Positions 10,898-21,574 of a stretch of DNA of 52,774 bases are shown here, piece by piece. The translations under genes were made by a program, and so were the position numbers. Source of the DNA: Gonium pectorale (lineage: Eukaryota; Chlorophyta; Chlorophyceae; Chlamydomonadales; Volvocaceae); assembly GCA_001584585.1 (NCBI GenBank), contig LSYV01000005.1, forward strand, positions 3,314,454-3,367,227, in the 5' to 3' direction. Under the pieces are notes generated by a model. The model was not told the origin of the DNA, searched no databases, and saw only the letters and a list, made by a program, of their open reading frames with translations. The stretch's first letter is position 1; the number at the start of each line of letters is the position of its first letter.

Positions 10898-12798
10898 AGT
10901 GACGAGGGTGGTGGCGCTTTGATGCAAGAAGAGGAAGAGGCGTTGGCGGGCGGCGGACGCGCGTGGGGAAGGCCAGGGAAGGGCCGCGGGTATGGACGCC
11001 CCAGAACGCAGGCATTTGAAGCTTATTCCGTTCCCTGGAAGGGATGGCGCTAACCCACATGCGCAGCCGCAGGGGCCCTCGGACTGCCCTTAAGATGCAT
11101 TTCGGAGGGAGGATCGTATGGAACTGAAAGCGTGCAACCCAACACCTCATGCTGATCCCGGAATAGAGCGCCCTGAGGCTTCTGGTGAGTACGGTGTCAC
11201 TCCTGAGTGGGCCACATGCATAGGGCTGTTATGGGCATTTTCGTGACTCGGCGAGGCCGTGGGTTGATATGCGAGTCGTCAGCTGATGGTACGCAGGAAG
11301 GGGTAAGAATGTGCCGGAGAGTGACCGCCGCCAATGTGCTCGCGCACTAATATAGACAATGCTGCTGAATAAATACTCGTGGGTATTGACGCAGAGACCG
11401 CACCCTGCCGGTCTATCCGTGTTGTAGTAACTCTAGTGCCCAGCTGATCAAAGCCCAAGGTCAGGAACACAATGGTGCACCGCCGGCGCGCCGTCGGTCG
11501 CTGTGTCCGCAAGAACGGGCCAAGTAGGGAATGTCGTGTCAGGTCCAAGCATTCGTGAGCGGCGTGCATACTCCACTATTACAGCATCGACAGCAACGCA
11601 CTCGACTATCCAGATTCCATTCGCAGCTAGCCCCGGCCCGTTGGAATACATGCGACCAGCCTACAAACGTAACACACCCACCCGGACTGTATGTGGACAA
11701 TCAGAACCGCCCACCGCCTCTCCCCATGTTTCCCTTCTAAATCGCCCCTCGACACACACAGCGACCCGGGATTCATATCCAATATAACATGACACTATGA
11801 AGGCGGTGTTGCAAACTGCATGCCACACGCCTGCCAGCTATGAACGCGGCACCGCTTTGGCCAACAGCCCAACACGCGACGCATGAATTGGACGTGCTCA
11901 CAATGCCGCGACAACGCTGCGGGGCAGGACCCCTGGAAGGCAAGATGCGCGGGCCTAAGTGATTTGTCTGCACAAGCAGTCCTAGGGACTCCGCATGCTT
12001 CATTCCCTACTGGAGCGCAACGTGGGCCTCGAAGCCCGCCTTGCCCAATCGGGCGCCACCCTTCCACATCCAGCAAAAGTGGGTGCTCCGCGGATCAGAG
12101 CCAAGCGCCGAACACCCGCCAGAACTCGACCTCACAACCAGTCGCCTACTCCCTAAGGTGCTCGCTTGCTCGGCACGTCATGCTGCGCCGTCCCCTGGAT
12201 GCCTCTTGGTCTAGGCCAACTCGAGACGCCTACACTCACTTCCCTGACCCTGGTCCGCTTGCGAACCTCCTCAATCGACACGGCGTCAGCATTCCCCAGT
12301 TCCATGTACGCATCGCATGCGTTCGCCTCCATGTCCTTATGACCCCACAATGCTGAACTGAAAACATCCGGTTCTAGGTGTATTACGACTGGCAAGCTGA
12401 ATCCCGCCGAAAGCAACCAACGCCCTTTCCACGCCACAGGCTCCATTAGGCAGGCACTGCACAACTCACGCTCGTTGACTGCACTAAGCCATACATTAGC
12501 CGCATATGCGAGCTCAAATTAACCGGCCAATGTACAGCACGGTTGCATCTCGCCTTCCTCGAGGAAATCTCCAATCCAATGCGCTTCATCAATATCCATC
12601 CAATGATGATACGTTGGTATGACTACGACAGTAGTTGTAAGAACGGGTATCTCCATGCGTAGCGGAGACCAGCCACGCACCCCGACGACTGTAATGTCGC
12701 AGCCGGCCGCCTCCTGCCCGCTGGAAGACCACTTGCGCCGCCACTCGCCCTCCGCAGCCGCAAGCAGCGAGCTGCTCGCACTCCACTCACAGCCGGTA
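10898..12798. other. Intergenic stretch between convergent genes
   Basis: This interval lies between the 3' end of the methyltransferase gene and the 3' end of the F-box/LRR gene on the other strand, so it holds two 3' untranslated regions. No additional gene is evident. A minus-strand frame at about 12522-12860 with some codon-like structure (ending in a tract around GDFLEEGEMQ) directly follows the F-box/LRR stop codon in a different frame; it may be an alternative 3' end of that gene and is discussed there. I saw no TGTAA polyadenylation word placed convincingly for either gene. Confidence 0.45.
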
Positions 12799-15700
12799 TC
12801 ACTCCGCAGCCTCGCGGCCGCCCTGACATTCGTGTGCGCCATACCGGACGACCGGCAGCAGCGCGCCGCGCGGGGCCACCGCGGCGCCTGCGCCGCTGCC
12901 TGCCAGGGCGGCACGGTAGGCGCCCACAGTGTTGCGCAGCATCGGGCCCACGCGGCGGCAGTCTTTCACCTTGAGCTCCTCCAGGTGGGGCAAGCTAGCT
13001 GCCAGCTGCGCGATGCCCGCCTCCGTCACGGCGTCGCCTGAGGTTCGTTAGGGGGGAAAGGCAGGCGCAGCGGCAAGTGTGCCACACCCGCCGTCAAAAA
13101 ATCAGTCGTCGTGCACGTACACAGCATGACACCTTTGATTATCAATCCGGCCCCCTCTTGCCAGTCGCGCCCGTCGCTGCACAACCCTCCCCGCCACGCA
13201 TCGATAGCCTTCCCCCTGCTTCCACCGACATCCGCTTACACCGTCCCTCTGCTACCCACCGAGCGCGTAGAGCTTCAGTCGTCGCAGCTGCGTGACGCCC
13301 GTCAAGGCCGACAGCCCGGCGTCCGATACCGTGCCCAGCGAGCGCAGCTTGAGCTCCGACAGTTCCGGCAGCGTGCGCAGCGCCGCGACCAAGTCCACCA
13401 TGTGGCAGTCCATAAAGCCCGGAAGGTCCTTGATCCGCAGCGAGCGCAACGACGCCAGGCCGGCCGCCACGTCACTGCGGCGACCTAGGATGCTGTACTC
13501 GCCGCTGGCGGCAACACCCGCGGCCGGCGGGGGGTACAGCTGGTGGACGTTTGTGTGGGACAGGATAAGTTTGTGCAAGCCGCGCTGGGTGGACAGCGCG
13601 TGCAGGTCAGCGTGCGAAGCGCATGCCGAGAGCTTGAGGTGCCGCAGCTGCGGCTGCGGCAGCAGAAGCACAAGTGGCGACGGCAGCATGGCCAGTCCGC
13701 TGGGGCCGTACAGCCGCAGCGTGTCGAGACGGCGCAGCACGTGAGGCGGCGAAGGGTTGGTGAGCCGGCTCGGTGCGGGCGCCTGCTGCGGCCCCGGGCG
13801 TCCCAGGGTTGTGGGCTGCACCGCGCCTTGCCCCTGGCACGGCGCTGCCCTGCCGGCGGAGCCGCTGGCGCTGCTCGCCCGCGCTCCCGGCCCTCGGCTG
13901 GTACCGCAGCTCTCGACTGCGGCCGCGAGCTGCGGCCGTGACGTGACCTCGTCACCCCCCATCGAGACGCTGCTGTCCTCGGTCTCGTCCTCGTCACCTG
14001 CACAACGTACGAGGTCGGCAGGGCGTACAAGATCAGGCAGTTTCATACATCGCCAGTCGAGGGTAAGACAACGGATGGATAATGCCCATGCGGAGGGAAG
14101 CGGAGCGGTCACTCACTAGGCACGCCGCGGTGCTCTCAACACCTCTGCCCCCGCCCCAATGCAGCTCTCGCTAACATACACACCCTTGTGTCGTCCCACT
14201 CTCCAATCGCCCGCCTTCCATCACCATCTTCGCCACCACTCCCCCTACCTGAGCTGCTCGACAGCGCCATCTCCTCCACCTCCGCCTCAAGGTCCTCGCC
14301 TGGCCCGCTTCCACCCAGGGGCGTGTCCGCATCGTCGGGCTGCAGCGAATCCAGACCCGCCATGGCCAGGTGCCGCAGCGCCGGAAGCTGTGCCAGCAGG
14401 CCCAGCAGCTCCATGTCCAACTGTAGCTCCTCGCCAAACAGATCCAGGTGCTCCAGCCGCCGGAGCTGCGTGATGCGCGCCAGGCCTGCAGGTCGGGATG
14501 GGTTTTTCCAAGCGGCACTTCAATCCGCTCTGTTGATGGTTGTGGCTTCCGGGGAATTACAGGTCCGGGCGCTCGGGGCGCGCTGTTACGTGATGCGTGC
14601 CAGGTCCGAGAGTTGAGGCACAGAAAGGATCCGCGTGCCAGGTCGGGCTCAGGCCCGGAGCTGGGCTGAAGGACTTCGGACAAGTGGGGTGCAGCGCAAG
14701 ATCCCCAAAACAGTAGTGAGCCGGAGCCAAGAGTGACTGTCGCGGCTTGATGTAGGTTTGCCACGGTCGCTTTGTGACCCGCCATGGACCCGAAACACCA
14801 GCAGCAGTTGCGTGACATCTTGCAAACACCCCGTGCCGCGCACACTGACGCACCCTTGTTCGTGGGGCAGCTCTCCTCCGTCGCGTCCTCATCCTGCACG
14901 TGCAGGCGGCGCAGGCTGGTGATGCCCATGATGTAGCCCAGCATGTCGTCGTTCACACAGCACTCGTACAGGTGCAGCTCTACCAGCTGCTTTTGGTGCT
15001 TGGCCACACTGGCCATCACGCGCTCGCCCGCGCCCGACTCGCCCCAGTACGCGTAATGGAAGGCGAGGCGCGTCAGGTGGCTCAGGCGCGACAGGCTGGC
15101 GGCCATGTCCGCCGTGGTGTCCCGGATGTACGAGAGCTCCAGCGAGCGGAGGCGGGTCATGCCACTCAGCATGAGGGTGACAAGGGGCCGCCGCAGCGGG
15201 TGGGAGGATGAGTTTGTGGCGAGGCGCAGCTGCTCAAGGCCGTTCAGCCGCGCCAGAGCGGCCGCCTCTGTCTCGAGCAGGGCTGTCTTGTCGATGACGA
15301 TGGACTTGATGCCGCGGCAGGCGCAGATGGCGGCCAAGAGGGACTCGGTGAGGTCGAGGGTCTGGGGGGGTGAGCGCGAGCCGCTGTTGTAGCCGTACTG
15401 CTGGTAGCGGGACTCGGGCTGCCCGTAGCGAGACTCGTAGCCGCCCCCGCCGCTGCTGGAGCCGCAGGGGAGCTGCAATGCCCGCTGCGCGGCCGCGCGG
15501 TTCTCCGTGATGCAGAAGTTGGTTAGCCCCGCGGTCTGGTCGGACGGGGAGGTCAGGATGAACATAGTCGTCGACTTGACTTCCTGTGAACTTCCGAAAA
15601 CGAATCTCAGCGTTGCTGCGCGCTTGAATTGTTTGAGCAGCGATGTCTGCGAGGCAAGAGTCGTATAGACCTCGCCGCTGAGGGTGAGCTGCGTGCACGC

Positions 15701-15835
15701 GCTGTTGACGAGGCCACGCATTCGAGTAGAGACGCTTCTCAGGGCTGCACGGTCAGCCGGCGCCAGGCGTGGCAGCACGCACGCGAAGACACAGGCCAGG
15801 TCATCGGGCGGACGTTCCGTCCTTGTGGTGTGCAT
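12799..15835 (-). CDS. F-box-like, leucine-rich-repeat protein, 731 aa
   Basis: Four exons on the minus strand: 15835-14854, 14485-14249, 13997-13260 and 13037-12799; all joins are GT-AG in phase 1 and the total is 732 codons. The N terminus (PPDDLACVFACVLPRL, then DRAALRSVSTRMRGLV) follows the F-box/cyclin-like pattern of algal LRR proteins, which would bind SKP1 in an SCF ubiquitin ligase. Beyond it come at least ten irregular LRRs, for example GMTRLRSLELSYIRDTT, LSHLTRLAFHYAYWG, QLRRLEHLDLFGEE, QLRHLKLSACASHADL, LPELSELKLRSLGTVSDAGL and SLPHLEELKVKDCRRV. An acidic linker (GDEDETEDSS) opens exon 3. The start ATG at 15835-15833 is the first in frame. The stop at 12801-12799 is followed in another frame by plausible coding sequence to about 12522, so an unseen splice or an indel could lengthen the C terminus. 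Substrate unknown. Confidence 0.8.
14587..14616 (-). repeat. Decayed copy of an LRR exon start inside intron 1 of the F-box/LRR gene
   Basis: On the minus strand the intron reads a short frame translating LSDLARIT followed by a stop, matching the LARIT start of the real second exon (14485 downward). At the DNA level about 17 of 19 bases agree (ACGTGATGCGTGCCAGGTC versus GCGTGATGCGCGCCAGGCC). It looks like a relic of an internal LRR duplication. Confidence 0.5.
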
Positions 15836-17662
15836 TCTTAAAGGAATGAGATACAGAAACCTGCGTCACTGCTGTATTGGAGGTGGAGTGCCCTCTGACA
15901 CGCCGGGCAAGCACCACAAGCAGCGCAGAAAGATGAAAACTACACAGACTTTTTATACAGACGTTTCAATCATACTAACAACTGCATTCATGTGCCGGCC
16001 GTGCGTGTGCTTGGTGTATTGTCACTGCGTGAGCTTTAACGGGAGTGGTGGTGAACTGTAATGGGAATCCTGTATACGCAAGGACATAGCCCATGCAAGT
16101 AGTCATGGCGAAAAGGACCCTCGTTGACGGACTGACGGCAATTGTCGAGTCAGACCTCTCCCTCCACCCCCTCTCTGCAGATCCCTGCAGACATTTCACA
16201 TCCGTGCGCAAAGAAGTTGCTCAAATCTATCTAGAGAACCCAATCGACACCTTTACATTAGTTCGTTGTCCGTTAGGTTCGCAAAAAACCGACCCTGCTA
16301 CCACCACGCGTAGTCGCGTACTCTACATTGCTGCTATTAAAGCGTATCACATATTACGCACAATAAGGTGAACTAATGCGATAGCAACGCTCGCAGCATG
16401 GTGAGCGTGTCATTGGACTGTCAGACAAAGTGAGTATATTGTAAAAAAATAGTGTAAAGTATTGTAGGTATCTTGCAATAATTTGTTATCCGACTTTTGA
16501 CTGGTGATGTTCGCATGGAGGTGATGAGCTGGCAGGCAACTGTGATTTGAGCTCGTAGCATGGAGGAAGCTAAACACTGTGCCACCAAGCATCTCGTCTG
16601 TGCCATGGCGCTTCCCGCCATCGTCCGGACGCTGGAGCGTGCTACCGGCGGCAACTGGAAGCGATGGGTACACTGCACAGCCTCTCAGCCAAACCTCCAG
16701 CACAGCGGGCGTCAGCGACGCAGTGAGACGGGTTACCAGGGGTACAGGGGAACCTTTAAGACATGAATACCTAAGGTGCCCGCAAAACTGCCCGCAGTGC
16801 GATTCCTGCGAGCGCAATGCGCTATCCTCGTGACCGGGCTCTTCCAGAGGTAAGAGAGCTGCTTCGTAAAGCATGGCGCGGATGGCTTCCGATTGGAGGC
16901 GCCGAGGTCACTGTCATCTCTTTGCGGAGGTAGGCGGTGAATTTGTGGTGCTTAAATCGGCAAGTGAAGGCAGCATGCCCGCATGAGGATAACGAAACAC
17001 TTGGTTGAAAAAAGGGGTGACCTAGTTACTCGGGTCACCGGGTAACCGACAAGCCGTACGGCCGCCTTTAACAACAGGACACGAAATGCGTGCCGGTCGA
17101 GGGCTCGAGGCAGGTAAAGGAGGTTATGTTGGAGGCCGGACGAGGACGGATGGTGTCAGGTGTGATGTCCAACGGTTCCAGCCAGGGGAGAGCCAGGGGA
17201 GTCTCCCCTGGTTCCAGCAAACGTCCGAAGGTGTAATGATGTCCAACGGTTCTAGCGAACGTCCCTGCGCGCCGTGACCAACAGCGCAAATTGGGCCTCT
17301 GAGCACGCGGTGCTCTGAGCACATTGTCATCCCATCAAAGGAGATTGCATAACCACCTTGGCGAGGACTGTTGGGTCAGGCGCCGATCCCCTGGGCACCT
17401 CCCTACCTTCCCTACCATATTGTGCTGCTTCTGTGTGTGCTCCCTCGCACTGGTGACATTTCGATCCCTGCTGAAGTCGGAGTTCCCCAACCCCGGAGTG
17501 GCCGGAGCCACGCACGGGACATTGTAGTCGTTGGCGCCCTACCGCAACCGGCATTAGTCCGTGCACCATGCTCTTGCACGACAACCTTTACCCTCAAGCG
17601 GCCACTGGCCAGTCTAAAAGGAGCATGCGGACTAATGCGGCTATATGCGGCTACATGCGGTA
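15836..17662. other. Upstream region of the F-box/LRR gene; no other gene seen
   Basis: The part next to 15836 should contain the 5' UTR and promoter of the minus-strand F-box/LRR gene, but no TATA-like box stands out. The centre (about 16230-16500) is visibly richer in A and T. A possible hairpin with arms GGTGACC (17016-17022) and GGTCACC (17033-17039) is present. No open frame here looks like protein-coding sequence. Confidence 0.45.
17159..17273. repeat. Imperfect direct repeat carrying a 19-bp perfect palindrome
   Basis: Two related units (GTGTGATGTCCAACGGTTC at 17161 region and TGATGTCCAACGGTTC near 17238) each lead to an AACGTCC word. The first unit is interrupted by about 36 bp flanked by the direct repeat GGTTCCAGC; that insert holds CCAGGGGAG T CTCCCCTGG (17193-17211), a perfect palindrome with a one-base centre, plus one more direct copy of CCAGGGGAG at 17182-17190. 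Confidence 0.65.
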
Positions 17663-18193
17663 GACGGCGGCGCGCCCTCTCCCGCGGCCAGCCAGCTTCT
17701 GGTCACCGGCCGGGGCGTGTACGGACATGTGCAGGTGCGGCACCACGCGGTGCCGCGCTGGGGAGGTCTGGTCGCGGGACGGGGGAGTGGCCTGGGGTTG
17801 GGGCCACCGCTGCTTTGCCGAAGTAAGAAAGTGGCCGCAAGGGGCTCTGGCTCTCAGGTACTGGAAGAGCGCGTACCCGCCCTTCACCGGCTTGCCGGCT
17901 GCGCTTTGGGCTCATCAAATACGGTATCTACTGACCAATCCCCATACCCCAACATGCTTTCTACCCGTAGCATTCATCTGCAGGTTCCGCACCTGGCCGG
18001 CGGCATGTCCCTCAGCGCCCGGCTGCTGACGCTGCTCGTGCCGCTGGGTCTCGTGTACCTGACGCAGCACTACGACCCGCTGGGAGGAGCAGCGGGCCCC
18101 GCTGCGGGAATGTTGGGAAGCCTGGGGTCCGGGGGCCTGGCTGCTGGTGGGCGGCGCGCCGCCAAACTCCGCAGCACCGAGTCCATGGATTGA
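17663..18193 (+). CDS. Weak candidate: 3' two exons of a small protein with one membrane segment
   Basis: Two segments joined by a GT-AG intron in phase 0: one ending at 17857 (AARGSGSQ) and one at 17984-18193 (stop TGA). The second holds a convincing hydrophobic helix (LLTLLVPLGLVYLTQH) followed by a Gly/Ala-rich tail ending in KLRSTESMD, and its composition is coding-like. The first contains LLVTGRGVYGHVQVRHHAVP, which also looks coding, but I cannot trace it further 5' or to a start codon. The layout would fit a C-terminally anchored, type I membrane protein. Family not recognised. It may equally be a decayed fragment. Confidence 0.3.
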   Translation, partial: DGGAPSPAASQLLVTGRGVYGHVQVRHHAVPRWGGLVAGRGSGLGLGPPLLCRSKKVAARGSGSQVLEERVPALHRLAGCALGSSNTVSTDQSPYPNMLSTRSIHLQVPHLAGGMSLSARLLTLLVPLGLVYLTQHYDPLGGAAGPAAGMLGSLGSGGLAAGGRRAAKLRSTESMD

Positions 18194-19299
18194 GCTTATG
18201 GCGTTTGGGCGTTCCTGGCAGTGGACAGTGTGTCTCCGCCTGTGGGAAGTAGTCCGTGCTGGGGTTGGGCGTGAAGAGGAGAGCGGGGAGTGTCCTGGAT
18301 AATGTATGTGAGGTGGTTTGTGAAGGCGGAGCCAGCGGACATACCGTGTCGTTGCTGGGCGAGGGGCCGCGTGGGGCGGGGCGGGTGAGTCGGTGCGCAC
18401 AGGCTCCCTAGGATTTGCAAGGGGCGAGCATTTACGGCGTGGATGCTGTGTCCGCTGGGTTTGCTGTCCGTCAAAAGTAAGCGGTGAGTCCCCCTGACCC
18501 GCCAATGGGCTTTTGTGTAGGGACACGTCTCGCAGCGCGTACGATCAACGCACATGTTATTACAGCTAAGTTTACGGCTAGCCGTACACGTTGACATGAC
18601 AAATGCCGGGGGCACGTGTGCATTCTTAGGCCTAGTAGGTCCTAGCTAGTATCCCCCCGACCGGCGATATAAGTCATGGGTGCGTTCCTTGGCCATGCCC
18701 TCCGTTAAGGTTCTCCTGCGCAGCGAGATAACTCCAATGCAGATTCATCAGGCGTGGATTGGCGTGGGCAAAGCAGTAGAGGCCCCGCATGAAGCCGCAT
18801 CCAATACGCGAGCCCGAAGCGCCCAACATATCCCTGCCGCATGCTGGACAGGGGGGTGCTTACTAGGGGGTGAATTGGGATGCGGCAGTCCCGGGTTGTG
18901 TCCTCAGGCCTGCTCGCTGTAACCTTGTCGACCCGCCCTCAGGCCTGCTCGCCATCCTGACCGGCGCCGTCCTGCATCCGGTTACCCGCCCTTCTGTGCA
19001 CCTTTCTCCCCCTTTCGGCCGACTCGGGCTGCATGCCCCACCAAGCAGCAACACCGCCCCGCGCTGGTGGAGCGTTGAGGACGCCGTCAACGATGGCTTG
19101 CGTAAGGGCGGACCAGCCACCACCCAGCCACCCACCCGCTGCGTACCTTACTCGCCGCTCCCGGCCACGACCCTGCCCCGCCTCCGCAGCCGCAATAACA
19201 GACCTGGATGCCCGTCGCGGTCCACACCTGCCCCGCGCTCACAACCTCGTTCCCCCTTCCCCAGCCGCCACACCGCGCTCGGCGCCCCATCCCGCCCTC
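18194..19299. other. Intergenic stretch, no gene recognised
   Basis: No domain or splice-consistent coding structure was found. The DNA from about 18900 to 19300 is GC-rich and open in several frames on both strands, which is expected from composition alone. Confidence 0.4.
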
Positions 19300-19446
19300 G
19301 TGCTGGGCGCCCGTGGTGGGCAGCGCCACCGCCTGCGAGGCCTGCAGCATGGCCTTGGCAAACTCCATAATCCGCTCCGCATGCAGCTCGTACACGTCGC
19401 CCTCAGGTAGCACCGTGCACAGAGACACAGACAGTCCTCCTCGTAC
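19300..19446 (-). pseudogene. Solitary class III nucleotidyl cyclase exon
   Basis: Minus-strand sequence preceded by a good acceptor (TTTTGATTGCAG before 19446) translates to a piece containing VYELHAERIMEFAKAML and VALPTTGAQ. In algal class III adenylyl/guanylyl cyclases this is the helix between the metal-binding VETIGDxY segment and the RVGxHxG segment, where HAxxVMxFAxxML and LPxTGxPV are recurrent. I found neither flanking segment within several kilobases on either side, and no GT donor where the family's exon would end. I therefore treat it as an exon relic rather than a working gene. An alternative is one exon of a gene with very long introns, which would be unusual for this genome. 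Confidence 0.5.
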
Positions 19447-20573
19447 CTGCAATCAAAAATACGGCACGAGCGGCGGCACGTTGTTTAACATCACGGCAGT
19501 TACGGCGTGCGGCGGCTGCAAGCGGCTTCATGGGAATCCGCGCATCCCCGCAGGGAGGCTGGGGCAGATCTTTGAAAAGAACGCGGTGACTCGACTGCGC
19601 AAGCACGCCGGCCGGCTCATGTCGAACCGTGCGGTAATGTTCCGTGCCGTGCCCGAGTGTGAAGGCGGAAGGCTCGGTGGGCGCTGTGTTCGGCATAGCC
19701 ACCAGTCCATCGGCATCCGGCGGCTACCAGGGGAAGGGATTGTAAGTATCATCCCTGCCCCGCCTCAGTTCCCGACGCCCAAACATGGCACCCCTGACGT
19801 ATCTTGCCATACGGCCAAGTTGGGCATGCCCTTCAGAATGCTCGCATTCCAAGAGCACCGCAATGTAGTCACGCCCATCGCAGCTGTCCATCCAGGCGGT
19901 CCTGGAGGGTTCCGTCGTATCTGGCCCAGGCCTTTGTCCAAGGAGGACTGCGCACATGCATCGCGTCGTGTCGGAACATGTAGCTCCGAGCCACTTCCGG
20001 CCACATGTAGGCGTCGACTTCCTGGTCCATCATCAATTACAGTCCAGCCCCACATGTTGCCCCGCCCCGCCCCACCAAACCGACGAACCGGATGCGCATT
20101 GAACGGTAATATGTTTGAGGGGGCGCTGACCCTCCAGCAGGGGCAGCCACGGGGGCAGCGGAAAGCCGTGGGAAGACGGGCATTAGTGAAGTGACAGTCC
20201 TGGCAGCCGCGAGCTCGATTATCATCCTGCGGTAGGTGTGCACGTACGGGAAGTTCAGGTACGGTTTGTTTCTGTGGAAAGGTTGCAGGCGGAGAGGCGA
20301 GGAAGGGCGCATACATGGGGACGGTCTGAGGGCCCTCCCGTGACGAACCAGCGAAACCCTGCCCTGACTGCACTGCACGACGGCAGCCATGACCAAACAC
20401 CGGCGGCACGGTGCGACGATAGGTAGGGTAGGGCCGCCTGCTAGCGGAACGTTCTCTGCCCAGGTGGGAAGGGAAGGCGGAAGTGCGACCCAGGACCACG
20501 GGTGGTGCGAGTTCAGCGACTGACTTCGGCAGGTTTCTGGTTCTCTTTTTTTTCGGCAGTCAGGTTCGGAGAT
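19447..20573. other. Intergenic stretch, no gene recognised
   Basis: Long open frames exist on both strands but none shows a known motif or consistent splicing. A run of eight T residues (TTTCTGGTTCTCTTTTTTTT, around 20533-20552) lies shortly before the left end of the transposable element. Confidence 0.4.
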
Positions 20574-21391
20574 GTGGGGACCAGGGTTCGACACGGGGTA
20601 CACCTAACGTTTCGGGGTTCCCCGGGCCGCCCCCTCTTCCGGGCCTGTCCCCGGAACAGGCCCCTGCGGGACCCAAAAACCCTCTGGGGACGCCCGGATA
20701 AGTCCGAATACCGTTCCGGGTTGGTTCATTACGTGAGCTGAGACCGCATGCGCATTTACGGTTGTTAACTTGACTATTACGGCATGGCAGCAGGGAATGG
20801 TCACGTCCGTCCATATTGTTACTCAAAAGCCCGTCCAACCCAGTGTCCCAGCCCGCTCCTCTCCTGCATTCTCCACCTCCTCCTCTCCACCCTCCTCACC
20901 ATCGGTCGCATCCCCTCGCAACCGGCCTCATTCCCATCATCAGCGCACGGGGTACGGCTCAAGGTTCATGGCTGGGCCTTTTCGCGGGTGGGTCCATCGC
21001 TAAAGGGTTAGTACCTGCCAGCGAGAAGTCTTCGTATGGATACTTGAAGCGGCTTGCAGCGATGTTTATGGAAGATGCTCTTGATGATGGGGTTGAGGGG
21101 TTTGATGCTAGTCAAGTGCACTGCTGGCAATTACTACAACCACCCTTTCGCTCTTACGTGTCTTGCTCAACCCGAACATCCCCCGAAACGTGCTCTTGGA
21201 CCCCCAAATTCCTTCCAGGGTCCCCCCGGAACCGGCCTTCAGCCGGTCCGGGATCAGCCCCGGACGCGGGCGCTGCGTGCCCCAAAATCTTTCTGGTGGA
21301 GCCCTGACCGGCCTCCGGGCCCTAACTGGGACACAGGAAAAGCCCTATTTTTCCCCGGGCCCCGTACAGGGTGTCGAACCCTGGTGGGGAC
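20574..21391. mobile_element. Non-autonomous hAT-type element with 8-bp target duplication
   Basis: The element proper is 20582-21383 (802 bp). Its ends are perfect 13-bp inverted repeats, CAGGGTTCGACAC at 20582-20594 and its complement at 21371-21383; a further GTAC is shared after three mismatched bases. GTGGGGAC flanks it on both sides, at 20574-20581 and 21384-21391. An 8-bp target duplication with ends beginning CAGGG is the hallmark of the hAT superfamily. No transposase frame is present, so it would have to be moved in trans. Inside are at least three imperfect copies of a GGACCC-CAAAA-CCTTCTGGGG-like motif (near 20670, 21200 and 21280), which could be subterminal transposase-binding repeats. 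The right end lies 183 bp before the receptor-kinase start codon. Confidence 0.8.
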
Positions 21392-21424
21392 CCGCTCGAG
21401 GATGTAACCTGCTCAGTGGACAGC

Positions 21425-21457
21425 GGGAGACACGCCGTACGGAGACACGCCGTGCGG
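21425..21457. repeat. 15-bp tandem pair upstream of the receptor kinase
   Basis: GGAGACACGCCGTRCG occurs twice in direct succession between the hAT-type element and the receptor-kinase start codon. It may lie in the 5' UTR or promoter. Confidence 0.6.
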
Positions 21458-21574
21458 TGAGCCGCTACCTAGGCCCGCTTCGGCCCTCCATGAACAGCAA
21501 GCAGACCTTTAGGACACAGGCCTCATGGCACACCGACATCTTTCATTCCTTGCCACTTAGTGCTGTTCTCATCA

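Noticed and set aside
19208..20499. Long open frames on both strands (328 and 244 residues)
   Set aside because: No motif, no splice structure and mixed composition; expected by chance in GC-rich DNA.
21364..21383. tRNA T-arm-like sequence on the minus strand (CAGGG-TTCGACA-CCCTG)
   Set aside because: No matching acceptor, D or anticodon arms at the required distances; it is explained by the inverted end of the hAT-type element.
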